Source: Hyphomicrobiales bacterium (GTDB lineage Bacteria; Pseudomonadota; Alphaproteobacteria; Rhizobiales; Xanthobacteraceae). From it: DNA of 64,000 nt. The stretch lies in assembly GCA_009377755.1 (NCBI GenBank), contig WHTM01000028.1:1-64000 (forward strand). Direction: 5' to 3'. Shown here one piece after another: positions 57,611 to 64,000 of this stretch. Each line of letters begins with the position of its first letter. Position 1 is the stretch's first letter. The position numbers and the translations under genes are program-made. The notes below the pieces were generated by a model. The model did not search any database, was not told where the DNA came from, and was given only the letters and a program-made list of their open reading frames with translations.

Positions 57611-57985
57611 ATGCTCGATCCCGATCACATCCAGGAACTGTTTTCCGCCTTCGGCGCGGTGTCGGTGCGGCGCATGTTCGGCGGCGCCGGCCTCTATGCG
57701 GACGGCACCATGTTCGCGCTGGTCGCCGACGGCGTGATCTACCTCAAGACCGCGCCCGATGGCACTGACGCGTTCGTGCGCGAGGAGTGCGGACCGTTCA
57801 GCTACGCCACCAAGGACGGCACGCGCCAGATCACGTCGTACTGGCGCATGCCCGACCGGCTCTATGACGATCCCGACGACTTGGCGCGATGGGCGCGCAC
57901 AGCGCTCGCCGTGGCAAGGGCGGGGCAGGCAAAGAAGGCGCGCCCGAAGTCCAGCCGCGCCAGGGCGAAATCGCGCAAGCGCTGA
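57611..57985 (+). CDS. TfoX N-terminal domain protein
   Basis: A 124-residue protein. LDPDHIQELFSAFGAVSVRR, MFGGAGLYADGTMFALVADG and VIYLKTAPDG match the TfoX N-terminal domain; a basic Lys/Arg/Ala tail follows. In alphaproteobacteria these solo domains have no proven competence role. An upstream ATG at 57536 has a strong ribosome site, but the codons between form a known repeat, so 57611 is preferred with some doubt. Confidence 0.82.
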   Translation: MLDPDHIQELFSAFGAVSVRRMFGGAGLYADGTMFALVADGVIYLKTAPDGTDAFVREECGPFSYATKDGTRQITSYWRMPDRLYDDPDDLARWARTALAVARAGQAKKARPKSSRARAKSRKR

Positions 57986-57996
57986 AGCCGCGTGCC

Positions 57997-58749
57997 TCAC
58001 TTCGGCGGCGGGAAGCCGGCGCGGGTCGCGAAATATTCCCAGGCGCGGTCCGTGCCGAGCGGGCTGAACAACACGCCCCGCGTCGACTCGACCTCCGCCG
58101 CGCTGAGCGCCTTCACCTTGGCGCCGGGGCGTCCGAGCGTGAGCAGATGCGCGCGCGTCTGCATGTCGGCGTTGAGCATCAGGCCGATCGAGGTGAGCAC
58201 CGTCCGCTTGACGTCGCTGGTGCCGATCACGGCGCCGTGCCCGCGCATCAGGCAGGCAGGCCCTTGCCCAAGCGCGTTGGCGAGCGAACGGCCGATCGCG
58301 TCGTTGACCACCAGCATGGTCTTCTCGTCGGGGAAGTCGTCGCGGATGTCCCAGTTGGGAACGTGTTCGCCGATCGACGACGCCATCACCCAGACCGCGC
58401 CCACCGGGGCATCGACGATCGTGAACGGGATCAGCACATGCGCGTGGCTGTGGCACACCGACATCACGTCGGCGCGCGCCCGGTAGATGCAGCCGTGGAT
58501 GAAACGCTCGGCATAAGGCACGCGGTTGTCGAGGTCGATCGCACTGCTGTCGAGATCGAACTCGATCAGGTCGTCGTCTTCGACCAGCTCCGGGCTGCGC
58601 GAGCGCGCCAGGAAATAGCGCCCGGGATTCTCCGGATGCCGGATGCTGATATGGCCGAACGCATCGACCACCCCCTCGCGGCCGAGAATCCGGTTGGCGA
58701 TGATCAGGTCGCGAAGAGCGTTCTGGATGGTGTTGCTGCGGTCGGTCAT
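57997..58749 (-). CDS. Class II aldolase/adducin family protein
   Basis: A 250-residue metal-dependent aldolase/epimerase-type protein. GREGVVDAFGHISIRHPENP, VCHSHAHVLIPFTIVDAP with the zinc histidines, and the third His in MRGHGAVIGTSDVKRTV are present. Many members next to catabolic genes act on hydroxy-acids; the substrate is unknown. Convergent with the TfoX gene. Confidence 0.85.
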   Translation of the reverse strand: MTDRSNTIQNALRDLIIANRILGREGVVDAFGHISIRHPENPGRYFLARSRSPELVEDDDLIEFDLDSSAIDLDNRVPYAERFIHGCIYRARADVMSVCHSHAHVLIPFTIVDAPVGAVWVMASSIGEHVPNWDIRDDFPDEKTMLVVNDAIGRSLANALGQGPACLMRGHGAVIGTSDVKRTVLTSIGLMLNADMQTRAHLLTLGRPGAKVKALSAAEVESTRGVLFSPLGTDRAWEYFATRAGFPPPK

Positions 58750-58768
58750 CGATGCTCCACGCGGCTTC

Positions 58769-59058
58769 TCACCGCATCATGATGATGCTACCCTGGCCGT
58801 TGCTCATGCCGTCGGCCAGCAGCGGGCGCGACCGGTCCACGCACAGGCCCGATTCGAGCGCGAAGGCAATCCGCAATCCAGGCAAGAGGTGCGCCGCAAT
58901 TTCGGAATGGAACGCCGCCCCGGAACGAGCGCGAGGTCGACGCCCAGCACCGACCGGCCCATAATCTCGCGCCACGTCTCCAGTCCGCTGCGGGTCAGGA
59001 TGTCGTCGCGTGTGAACCGCAGTGTTGCGCTATCGGTTGCGACCGTGTGTATGGGCAG
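58769..59058 (-). pseudogene. Truncated, frameshifted AraC-family regulator (N-terminal part)
   Basis: The first frame reads LRFTRDDILTRSGLETWREI and MGRSVLGVDLALVPG. After a shift it continues AAFHSEIAAHLLPGLRIAFA and VDRSRPLLADGMSNGQGSII, stop. This is the AraC ligand-binding-like N-terminal domain (RLAxWREVFGR; LPGLRI; RxRxLxADG). The HTH domain is missing. It lies between the aldolase gene and repeats. Confidence 0.6.
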
Positions 59059-59161
59059 TCTCCTGCTCGCCCGCCGCCCCCCAGCAGCGCGCCCCAATTC
59101 TCAATGCCGCGTCGAAAACGTCAAACGGATTCGCCTCCGGCCCAATTCGTTCGTTTCCGTG

Positions 59162-59298
59162 CTAGTGTCCCGAATCCGAAGTTCGCTTGATTTTGCGGCG
59201 CCCTCCGTAGCGAACTTCGGATTCGAAGGACACTAGCAAGTTATTGAGTCTAGTGTGGTTTGGTTCAGAAGTTCGCTTGATGGACTCGCGGCAGCACG
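59162..59298. repeat. CTAGTG-family palindromes, one full and one truncated unit
   Basis: Unit 1 (59162-59236, CCGAATCCGAAGTTCGCTT stem), linker CAAGTTATTGAGT, then the left half of a second unit (from 59250, GGTTCAGAAGTTCGCTTG stem) that stops in its loop where a CGTAGGGTGGGC repeat begins. Confidence 0.85.
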
Positions 59299-59411
59299 CG
59301 TAGGGTGGGCTGAGCGAAAGCGAAGCCCACGCGGATCAGCACGGAGATCGCCGTAGCCGGATGGAGCCCCCGGGTCGCGCCTTCGGCGCGCCCGAGGATA
59401 AACTACGCGAC
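59298..59411. repeat. GTAGGGTGGGC repeat adjoining the truncated unit
   Basis: CGTAGGGTGGGCTGAGCGAA, GCGAAGCCCACGC and later CGGATGGAGCCCCCGGGTCG, TTCGGCGCGCCCGAGGATAA and ACTACGCGACATCCGGG. This is a dispersed repeat type seen in many Bradyrhizobium-like genomes. Here it interrupts a CTAGTG unit. Confidence 0.65.
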
Positions 59412-59445
59412 ATCCGGGAACGGCGGTCCTAGCGCTCAAAGGCCT

Positions 59446-59485
59446 TGACAGCCGATGACTGATGATTTATGAAAGTCGTCAGTCG
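59446..59485 (+). promoter_or_regulatory. Promoter and operator of the tetR gene
   Basis: TTGACA (59446-59451), 17 bases, TATGAA (59469-59474) form a near-consensus promoter. The arms GACTGA (59458) and TCAGTC (59480) flank the -10. GTCGTCAGTC at 59476-59485 recurs as TCGTCAGTC upstream of the efflux gene, so it is probably the repressor site. Confidence 0.6.
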
Positions 59486-59513
59486 ATAGCAACGGTGCCG
59501 AAAGGGCCATCCC

Positions 59514-60122
59514 GTGATCCCGCAGGCGAAGATCAAGCCCGACGATACCCGCGAGCGGATCATGGACGTCGCCGACGCCCTGTTCCGGCGGCTCGGCTTC
59601 GCCAAGACCGCGGTCGCCGACATCGCCGGCGAGCTCGGGATGTCCCCGGCTAACGTCTACCGGTTCTTCCCCTCCAAGAACGCCATCGTCGAGGCGATCT
59701 GCCGGCGCTGCCTGAGTGAGGTCGACGAGCGCGCCTGGGCGATCGCCCGCTCGCGCGGCCCGGCAGCGGCGCGGATCGAGCGCCTGGTGCTCGAGATCCT
59801 CGCGTACCACAAGGATAATCTCCTCACCGACAAGCGCGTCAACGACATCGTGCTGGTCGCGATCGAGGACTCTTGGGACGCCATCCAGGCGCACAAGGAC
59901 GTCATCAGAAACGTCACCGAGCTGATCCTGCGCGACGGCATCGAGGCCGGCGAGTTCGAGCGGGTCGATCCGACCGAGACCTCACGGCTGCTGATGCGGT
60001 CGCTGGTCGCTTTCATGCACCCGGTGCTGATCAGCCAGTGTCTTGCTGGCGAAGAGAACGTCGAAGCGGAGGCCCGCACCATGGTCCGCTTCGTCCTGCG
60101 CGCGATCACCCCAAGGACATAA
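59514..60122 (+). CDS. TetR-family regulator of efflux locus, GTG start
   Basis: A 202-residue repressor. The HTH is in RIMDVADALFRRLGFAKTAV and ADIAGELGMSPANVYRFFPS; the ligand domain is all-helical with HKDNLLTDKRVNDIVLVAIE. It is located 97 bases upstream of, and in the same direction as, the membrane-fusion and RND genes, which it most likely represses. Confidence 0.9.
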   Translation: MIPQAKIKPDDTRERIMDVADALFRRLGFAKTAVADIAGELGMSPANVYRFFPSKNAIVEAICRRCLSEVDERAWAIARSRGPAAARIERLVLEILAYHKDNLLTDKRVNDIVLVAIEDSWDAIQAHKDVIRNVTELILRDGIEAGEFERVDPTETSRLLMRSLVAFMHPVLISQCLAGEENVEAEARTMVRFVLRAITPRT

Positions 60123-60164
60123 TCTCATGCCCGACCGGCTCGGCGATTTCGTGTGGCCAAAATA

Positions 60165-60186
60165 TGACGAAATAACAGTTTCGTCA
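60165..60186. promoter_or_regulatory. TetR-type operator upstream of efflux genes
   Basis: A 22-base palindrome with perfect eight-base arms TGACGAAA/TTTCGTCA around TAACAG. It is followed by CAGTCAT and two further TCAGT copies to 60203. It shares TCGTCAGTC with the site in front of the tetR gene and lies 34 bases before the efflux ATG. Confidence 0.62.
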
Positions 60187-60219
60187 GTCATCACAAGTCA
60201 GTGACAAGGAAATCTCGCG

Positions 60220-61302
60220 ATGTCTCCGGCAAGCTCGGCACAGAAGCCCATCATCGCCCTCGCAGCGCTCCTGTTCCTCGCGGCCTGCCAGGCCGAGACG
60301 GCGCCGGCCCCTGAGGCCGAGCGTCCGGTGCAGGTGCAACGCGTCGCATTCGAGACCGAGGACACAGCACACGACTTTGTCGGTGTGGTGCGGGCGCGCT
60401 ACGAGACCGACCTCGGTTTCCGCGTCGCGGGCAAGATCGTTGCCCGACGGGTCAATGTCGGCGACCGCGTGCGCGCAGGCGACCTGGTCGCGCAGCTCGA
60501 CCCTGAGGATCTGCGGCTGCAGGCCGAGAGCGCCGAAGCCGAGTTCGCCGCCGCGACCACGAATCTCACGCAGGCCGCCGCCGACCATGAGCGCTACACC
60601 ACGCTGCGGGCGCGCGGCTTCGCATCGATCGCAGAGTTCGATCGCAAGACCGCGGCGAAGGGCGAGGCGGAAGGACGGCTTGCGCGCGCACGGCGGGCGC
60701 TGGAACTGGCGCGCAATCAGCTCGGTTATGCCGACCTCAAGGCGGGCGCGGACGGCGTGATCACGGCGGCGCTTGCCGAGCCCGGACAGGTCGTCGCTGT
60801 CGGTCAGCCGGTGCTGCGCCTCGCGCATCGCGGCGAGAAGGAAGCCGTGGTTGCGCTGCCGGAGACCTGGCTCGGCCAGGCGCGCGAGGCGAAGGCAACC
60901 GTCAGCCTGTGGTCCGCCAACGGCCGCCGCTTTGCCGCACGGTTGCGCGAATTGTCGCCGCAGGCCGATCCAGCGACCCGCACCTACGCGGCGCGTTTCA
61001 CGATCGCGGAGGCTGACAACAGCGTCGCGCTCGGCATGACCGCCACCGTGACGCTCGCCCGCGGCGCCGATACGCCGGTTGCAAGGCTGCCGCTGTCGGC
61101 GGTGCTCAACCGCGGCAAGGGGCCGTCGGTCTACGTGGTCAACGACTCCGGCGAACTGGCGCTGCGGCCGGTGACCATCGCCTCGTTCAACGAGGACGCG
61201 GCGCTTGTCACCGGCGGAATCGGCTCCGGCGATAAGGTCGTGACGCTCGGCGTTCAGAAGCTCGAAGCCGGTCTCAAGGTCCGTACCGTGGAAAGCCGGT
61301 GA
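60220..61302 (+). CDS. RND efflux periplasmic adaptor (membrane fusion protein)
   Basis: A 360-residue lipoprotein adaptor. The lipobox is ALLFLAACQ. The lipoyl halves are VVRARYETDLGFRVAGKIVA and LKAGADGVITAALAEPGQVV, with a coiled-coil hairpin between (about 95-150) and a beta-barrel and membrane-proximal domain after. It links the RND pump to an outer-membrane channel. It is preceded by the tetR gene and followed by the pump gene after a palindromic repeat. Confidence 0.92.
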   Translation: MSPASSAQKPIIALAALLFLAACQAETAPAPEAERPVQVQRVAFETEDTAHDFVGVVRARYETDLGFRVAGKIVARRVNVGDRVRAGDLVAQLDPEDLRLQAESAEAEFAAATTNLTQAAADHERYTTLRARGFASIAEFDRKTAAKGEAEGRLARARRALELARNQLGYADLKAGADGVITAALAEPGQVVAVGQPVLRLAHRGEKEAVVALPETWLGQAREAKATVSLWSANGRRFAARLRELSPQADPATRTYAARFTIAEADNSVALGMTATVTLARGADTPVARLPLSAVLNRGKGPSVYVVNDSGELALRPVTIASFNEDAALVTGGIGSGDKVVTLGVQKLEAGLKVRTVESR

Positions 61303-61330
61303 TGGACGTGCGCCCTGCCAACTCTCGATA

Positions 61331-61457
61331 CGTGTCCCGGACGCGCAGCAGCGTGCAACGCTGCTGCGCAGAGCCGGGACCATTCCAAACTCGGAGTCCG
61401 TAACGGTCCCGGTTCTGCAGCGCATCACTGCGTGCTGCGCCGCGCCCGGGACACAGG
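61331..61457. repeat. GTCCCGGAC-family palindrome between MFP and RND genes
   Basis: It begins GTGTCCCGGACGCGCAGCAG, has the hairpin GCAGCAGCGT/ACGCTGCTGC, then CAGAGCCGGGACC and GCAGCGCATCACTGCGTGCTGC, and ends CGCCCGGGACACAG. Its layout is the same as 31213-31340. It splits the efflux operon and could tune expression of the pump relative to the adaptor. Confidence 0.8.
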
Positions 61458-61482
61458 ACTGCATAATTCTGGGAGCGGCGTC

Positions 61483-64000
61483 ATGCAGCGCTTCAATCTG
61501 TCGGCCTGGGCGATCACGCATCGGCCGCTCATCCTGTTCATGATCCTTCTGCTCAGCGCGGCCGGAGCCTACTCCTACCTCAATCTCGGCCGTGCCGAAG
61601 ATCCTTCGTTCACGATCAAGATCATGGTCGTCAACGTCGCCTGGCCGGGCGCGACCGCCGCGGAGATGCAGACGCAGGTCGCCGACAAGATCGAGAAGAA
61701 GCTGCAGGAACTGCCGCACCTCGACCGCGTGGAGAGCTACTCTCAGGCGGGCGTGTCGTTCATCCGGGTGTTCCTCAGCGATACGACTCCGCCCGCCGAG
61801 GTCAAGGACCTATGGTACCAGGTCCGCAAAAAGGTGGGCGACATCCGCGGGGAGCTGCCGTCCGACATCGTTGGGCCGAACTTCAACGACGAATTCGGCG
61901 ACGTCTATTCGGCACTCTACATGCTATCCGCGGACGGCCTGAACTTTGCCGAGCTCAAGGCGCGCGCCGAGAGCATGCGGCAGCGGTTGCTCCGCGTGCC
62001 TGACGTCAACAAGGTCGACATCATCGGCGAACAGCCCGAGCGCATCTTCATCGAGTTCAGCCACGCCAAGCTCGCGACCCTCGGCATCACCCAGCAGCAG
62101 ATCTTCGACAGCGTCGCCAAGCAGAACGCCGTCGTCTCCGGCGGCTCCATCGACACCTCGGCCGATCGCATCAATCTGCGCGTGACCGGCGCATTCAGCG
62201 GCGCGGAAGCGATCGCCGCGGTGCCGGTGCAGGCGGACGGGCGCGTGTTCCGGCTCGGCGACATCGCCACGGTGAAGCGCGGCTACGAGGATCCGCCGAG
62301 CTTCATCGTGCGCACGGGCGGCAAGCCGGCATTGGGCCTCGGCGTTGCGATGCAGGAGGGCGCCAACATCATCACGCTCGGCGAGAACCTGAAGCGGGCG
62401 ATGGATGCGATCACCGCCGAGCTGCCCGTCGGCATCGAGGTGACGCAGATCGCGGATCAGCCGCACATCGTCGACGACTCGGTCTCGGAATTCTTCACGG
62501 TCTTCGCCGAAGCGCTGGTGATCGTGCTGGTGGTGAGCTTCCTGTCGCTCGGCCTGCGCACCGGCATCGTCGTCGCGCTGTCGGTGCCGCTGGTGCTGGC
62601 GATCGTGTTCGTGGTCATGTTCGCTACGAGCATGGACCTGCACCGCATCACGCTCGGCGCGCTGATCATCGCGCTCGGGCTGCTGGTCGACGATGCGATC
62701 ATCGCCATCGAGATGATGGTGGTGAAGATGGAGCAGGGCTTCGACCGGGCGCGCGCCGCGACCTTCGCCTGGACCTCGACCGCGTTCCCGATGCTGACCG
62801 GCACGCTGGTCACCGCCGCCGGCTTCCTGCCGGTCGGCTTCGCCAAATCGAGCGCCGGGGAATATGCCGGCGGCATTTTCTGGGTGGTCGGCCTCGCGCT
62901 GATCGCCTCCTGGTTCGTCGCCGTGCTGTTCACGCCGTATCTCGGGTTGAAACTGTTGCCGGACTTCGCCAAGCACAGAGTCAATCACGATCCGGACGCG
63001 ATCTATGACACCCGCGTCTACCGGGCGCTGCGGCGCGTGATCGAGCGGTCCTTGCGCTGGCGCAAGACCGTCGTCGCCGCCACGGTGCTGATGTTCGTCG
63101 CCAGCATCGCCGGTTTCGGCTTCGTGCAGCAGCAGTTCTTCCCGACCTCGACCCGTAACGAGCTGTTTTTCGAGATGCGGTTGCCGGAAGGAACCGCGAT
63201 CGGCGTCACCGATTCCACCGCCAGACAGGCCGAGCGTCTGATCGGCGACGATCCGGACGTCGCGACCTACACGACGTATGTCGGGCGAGGCGCGCCGCGC
63301 TTCTGGCTCGGTCTCAACCCGGTCCTGCCGAACGCCAACTTCGCGCAGATCGTGATCGTCACCAAGGGCGTCGAGGCGCGCGAGCGGGTCAAGGCGCGGC
63401 TCGAGAAGGCGCTCGCCGAGGGGGCGCTGGCGCAGGCACGCACGCGCGTCGACCGGTTCGTGTTCGGCCCGCCGGTCGGCTTCCCAGTGCAGTTCCGCGT
63501 GGTCGGCCCCGATCCGATGAAGGTGCGCACCATTGCCGACGAGGTGCGCAAGGTGATGGCGGAGAATCCCAAACTCATCGACCCGCACCTCGACTGGAGC
63601 GAGCAGGTGAAGTCGATCCGTCTCGAGGTCGACCAGGACCGCGCACGCGCGCTCGGGCTGACGCCGCAGGACATCGCGCAGACGCTGCAGACGCTGGTAT
63701 CAGGCTATACCGTGACGCACTACCGCGAAGGCATCGAGCGCATCAACGTTGTGGCGCGTGCGGTTCCCGCCGAGCGGCTCGACCTCGACCGGCTGCCGGC
63801 GCTGACCGTCGCCACCCGCAACGGGGTCGCGGTGCCGCTGTCGCAGGTCGCGCGCCTGTCCTACGAGTACGAGGAGCCGATCCTGTGGCGGCGCAACCGC
63901 GATCTGGTGCTGACGGCGCGCGCCGATGTTGTCGACGGGGTGCAGGCGCCAGATGTGAGCAACGAGGTGCTGCCGAAGCTGCAGGGGATCAAGGAAACGC
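61483..64000 (+). CDS. RND efflux pump inner-membrane transporter (3' end outside window)
   Basis: An open frame of at least 839 codons running off the right edge. It begins MQRFNLSAWAITHRPLILFM with the first transmembrane helix, has NVAWPGATAAEMQTQVADKI in the porter domain and a central helix bundle with ITLGALIIALGLLVDDAIIA carrying the proton-relay Asp pair, then a second porter half from about 520. Its shape is that of the HAE1/AcrB family, in the AcrB/efflux-RND-permease branch that lacks a partner specificity clue. GGGAG precedes the ATG. Confidence 0.93.
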   Translation, partial: MQRFNLSAWAITHRPLILFMILLLSAAGAYSYLNLGRAEDPSFTIKIMVVNVAWPGATAAEMQTQVADKIEKKLQELPHLDRVESYSQAGVSFIRVFLSDTTPPAEVKDLWYQVRKKVGDIRGELPSDIVGPNFNDEFGDVYSALYMLSADGLNFAELKARAESMRQRLLRVPDVNKVDIIGEQPERIFIEFSHAKLATLGITQQQIFDSVAKQNAVVSGGSIDTSADRINLRVTGAFSGAEAIAAVPVQADGRVFRLGDIATVKRGYEDPPSFIVRTGGKPALGLGVAMQEGANIITLGENLKRAMDAITAELPVGIEVTQIADQPHIVDDSVSEFFTVFAEALVIVLVVSFLSLGLRTGIVVALSVPLVLAIVFVVMFATSMDLHRITLGALIIALGLLVDDAIIAIEMMVVKMEQGFDRARAATFAWTSTAFPMLTGTLVTAAGFLPVGFAKSSAGEYAGGIFWVVGLALIASWFVAVLFTPYLGLKLLPDFAKHRVNHDPDAIYDTRVYRALRRVIERSLRWRKTVVAATVLMFVASIAGFGFVQQQFFPTSTRNELFFEMRLPEGTAIGVTDSTARQAERLIGDDPDVATYTTYVGRGAPRFWLGLNPVLPNANFAQIVIVTKGVEARERVKARLEKALAEGALAQARTRVDRFVFGPPVGFPVQFRVVGPDPMKVRTIADEVRKVMAENPKLIDPHLDWSEQVKSIRLEVDQDRARALGLTPQDIAQTLQTLVSGYTVTHYREGIERINVVARAVPAERLDLDRLPALTVATRNGVAVPLSQVARLSYEYEEPILWRRNRDLVLTARADVVDGVQAPDVSNEVLPKLQGIKET

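Noticed and set aside
61924-63588. 554-codon minus-strand frame
   Set aside because: Antisense to the RND pump, with His/Asp/Arg-rich composition and no domain; the plus-strand frame is a clear AcrB-type protein.

Overview
The window is a high-GC alphaproteobacterial chromosome segment. Its gene content points to the Hyphomicrobiales (Bradyrhizobiaceae/Xanthobacteraceae-like): an NDUFS4-type complex I subunit, a double cold-shock-domain protein followed by a DUF192 protein, an aminotransferase-hom-glpX-recJ neighbourhood, a class I PHA synthase, a LuxI/LuxR pair and many aromatic-catabolism-type enzymes. Family placement is inference; no rRNA is present.

1-13186: the integrase end of an integrated prophage or phage-like island, running off the left edge. 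At its right border is a P4-type tyrosine integrase next to a 3' fragment of tRNA-Leu (anticodon TAA), which marks attR. Leftward from there come a gene coupled to the integrase, an AlpA-like factor, a degenerate tRNA, a replication operon (56-aa protein, TSCPD protein, 63-aa protein, triple zinc-ribbon protein, Toprim primase, RecA-fold helicase), an AT-rich iteron/operator region, and a packaging operon (terminase large subunit plus small proteins, coiled-coil proteins, tiny membrane proteins, a ribbon-helix-helix protein). Nearly every gene junction overlaps by 1-16 bases. No portal, capsid or CI-like repressor is recognisable in the visible part.

13187-23950: chromosomal genes: a hydroxyacid dehydrogenase, two divergent amidohydrolase-2 enzymes, a HigBA-like toxin-antitoxin pair, a solo molybdenum hydroxylase large subunit, a decayed EAL gene, a complex I subunit, tRNA-Pro, DUF192 and cold-shock genes, a sirtuin, a glyoxalase and tRNA-Glu. 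24092-32330: a lipoprotein, the complete elongation factor P lysylation set (epmB, epmA, efp), two paralogous dihydroxyphthalate-decarboxylase/periplasmic-binding-fold proteins flanking an aldehyde dehydrogenase, and a transglycosylase gene with an internal deletion. 32549-38948: recJ, dienelactone hydrolase, glpX, hom and an alaC/dapL-like aminotransferase, all on the minus strand. 39706-49964: PHA synthase, an HpaB-type monooxygenase, an IclR regulator and an ABC binding protein that share palindromic operators, an orphan antitoxin, argC, an Fe-S oxidoreductase, an MBL remnant and a DedA protein.

50263-64000: parE, a small membrane protein, a quorum-sensing cluster (luxR, luxI overlapping a cytochrome P450 gene, a small protein, an XRE regulator), a small multidrug resistance (SugE/Gdx-like) gene behind a possible RNA switch, a TfoX-like protein, a class II aldolase, an AraC remnant, and a TetR-MFP-RND efflux locus cut by the right edge.

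The chromosomal part is unusually rich in intergenic palindromes. The most striking family has about 75-nt units with CTAGTG...CACTAG ends and a shared GAAGTTC core. It occurs singly or in arrays of two to four units joined by 13-nt linkers. It sits against gene ends and starts, and supplies a stop codon in one case.
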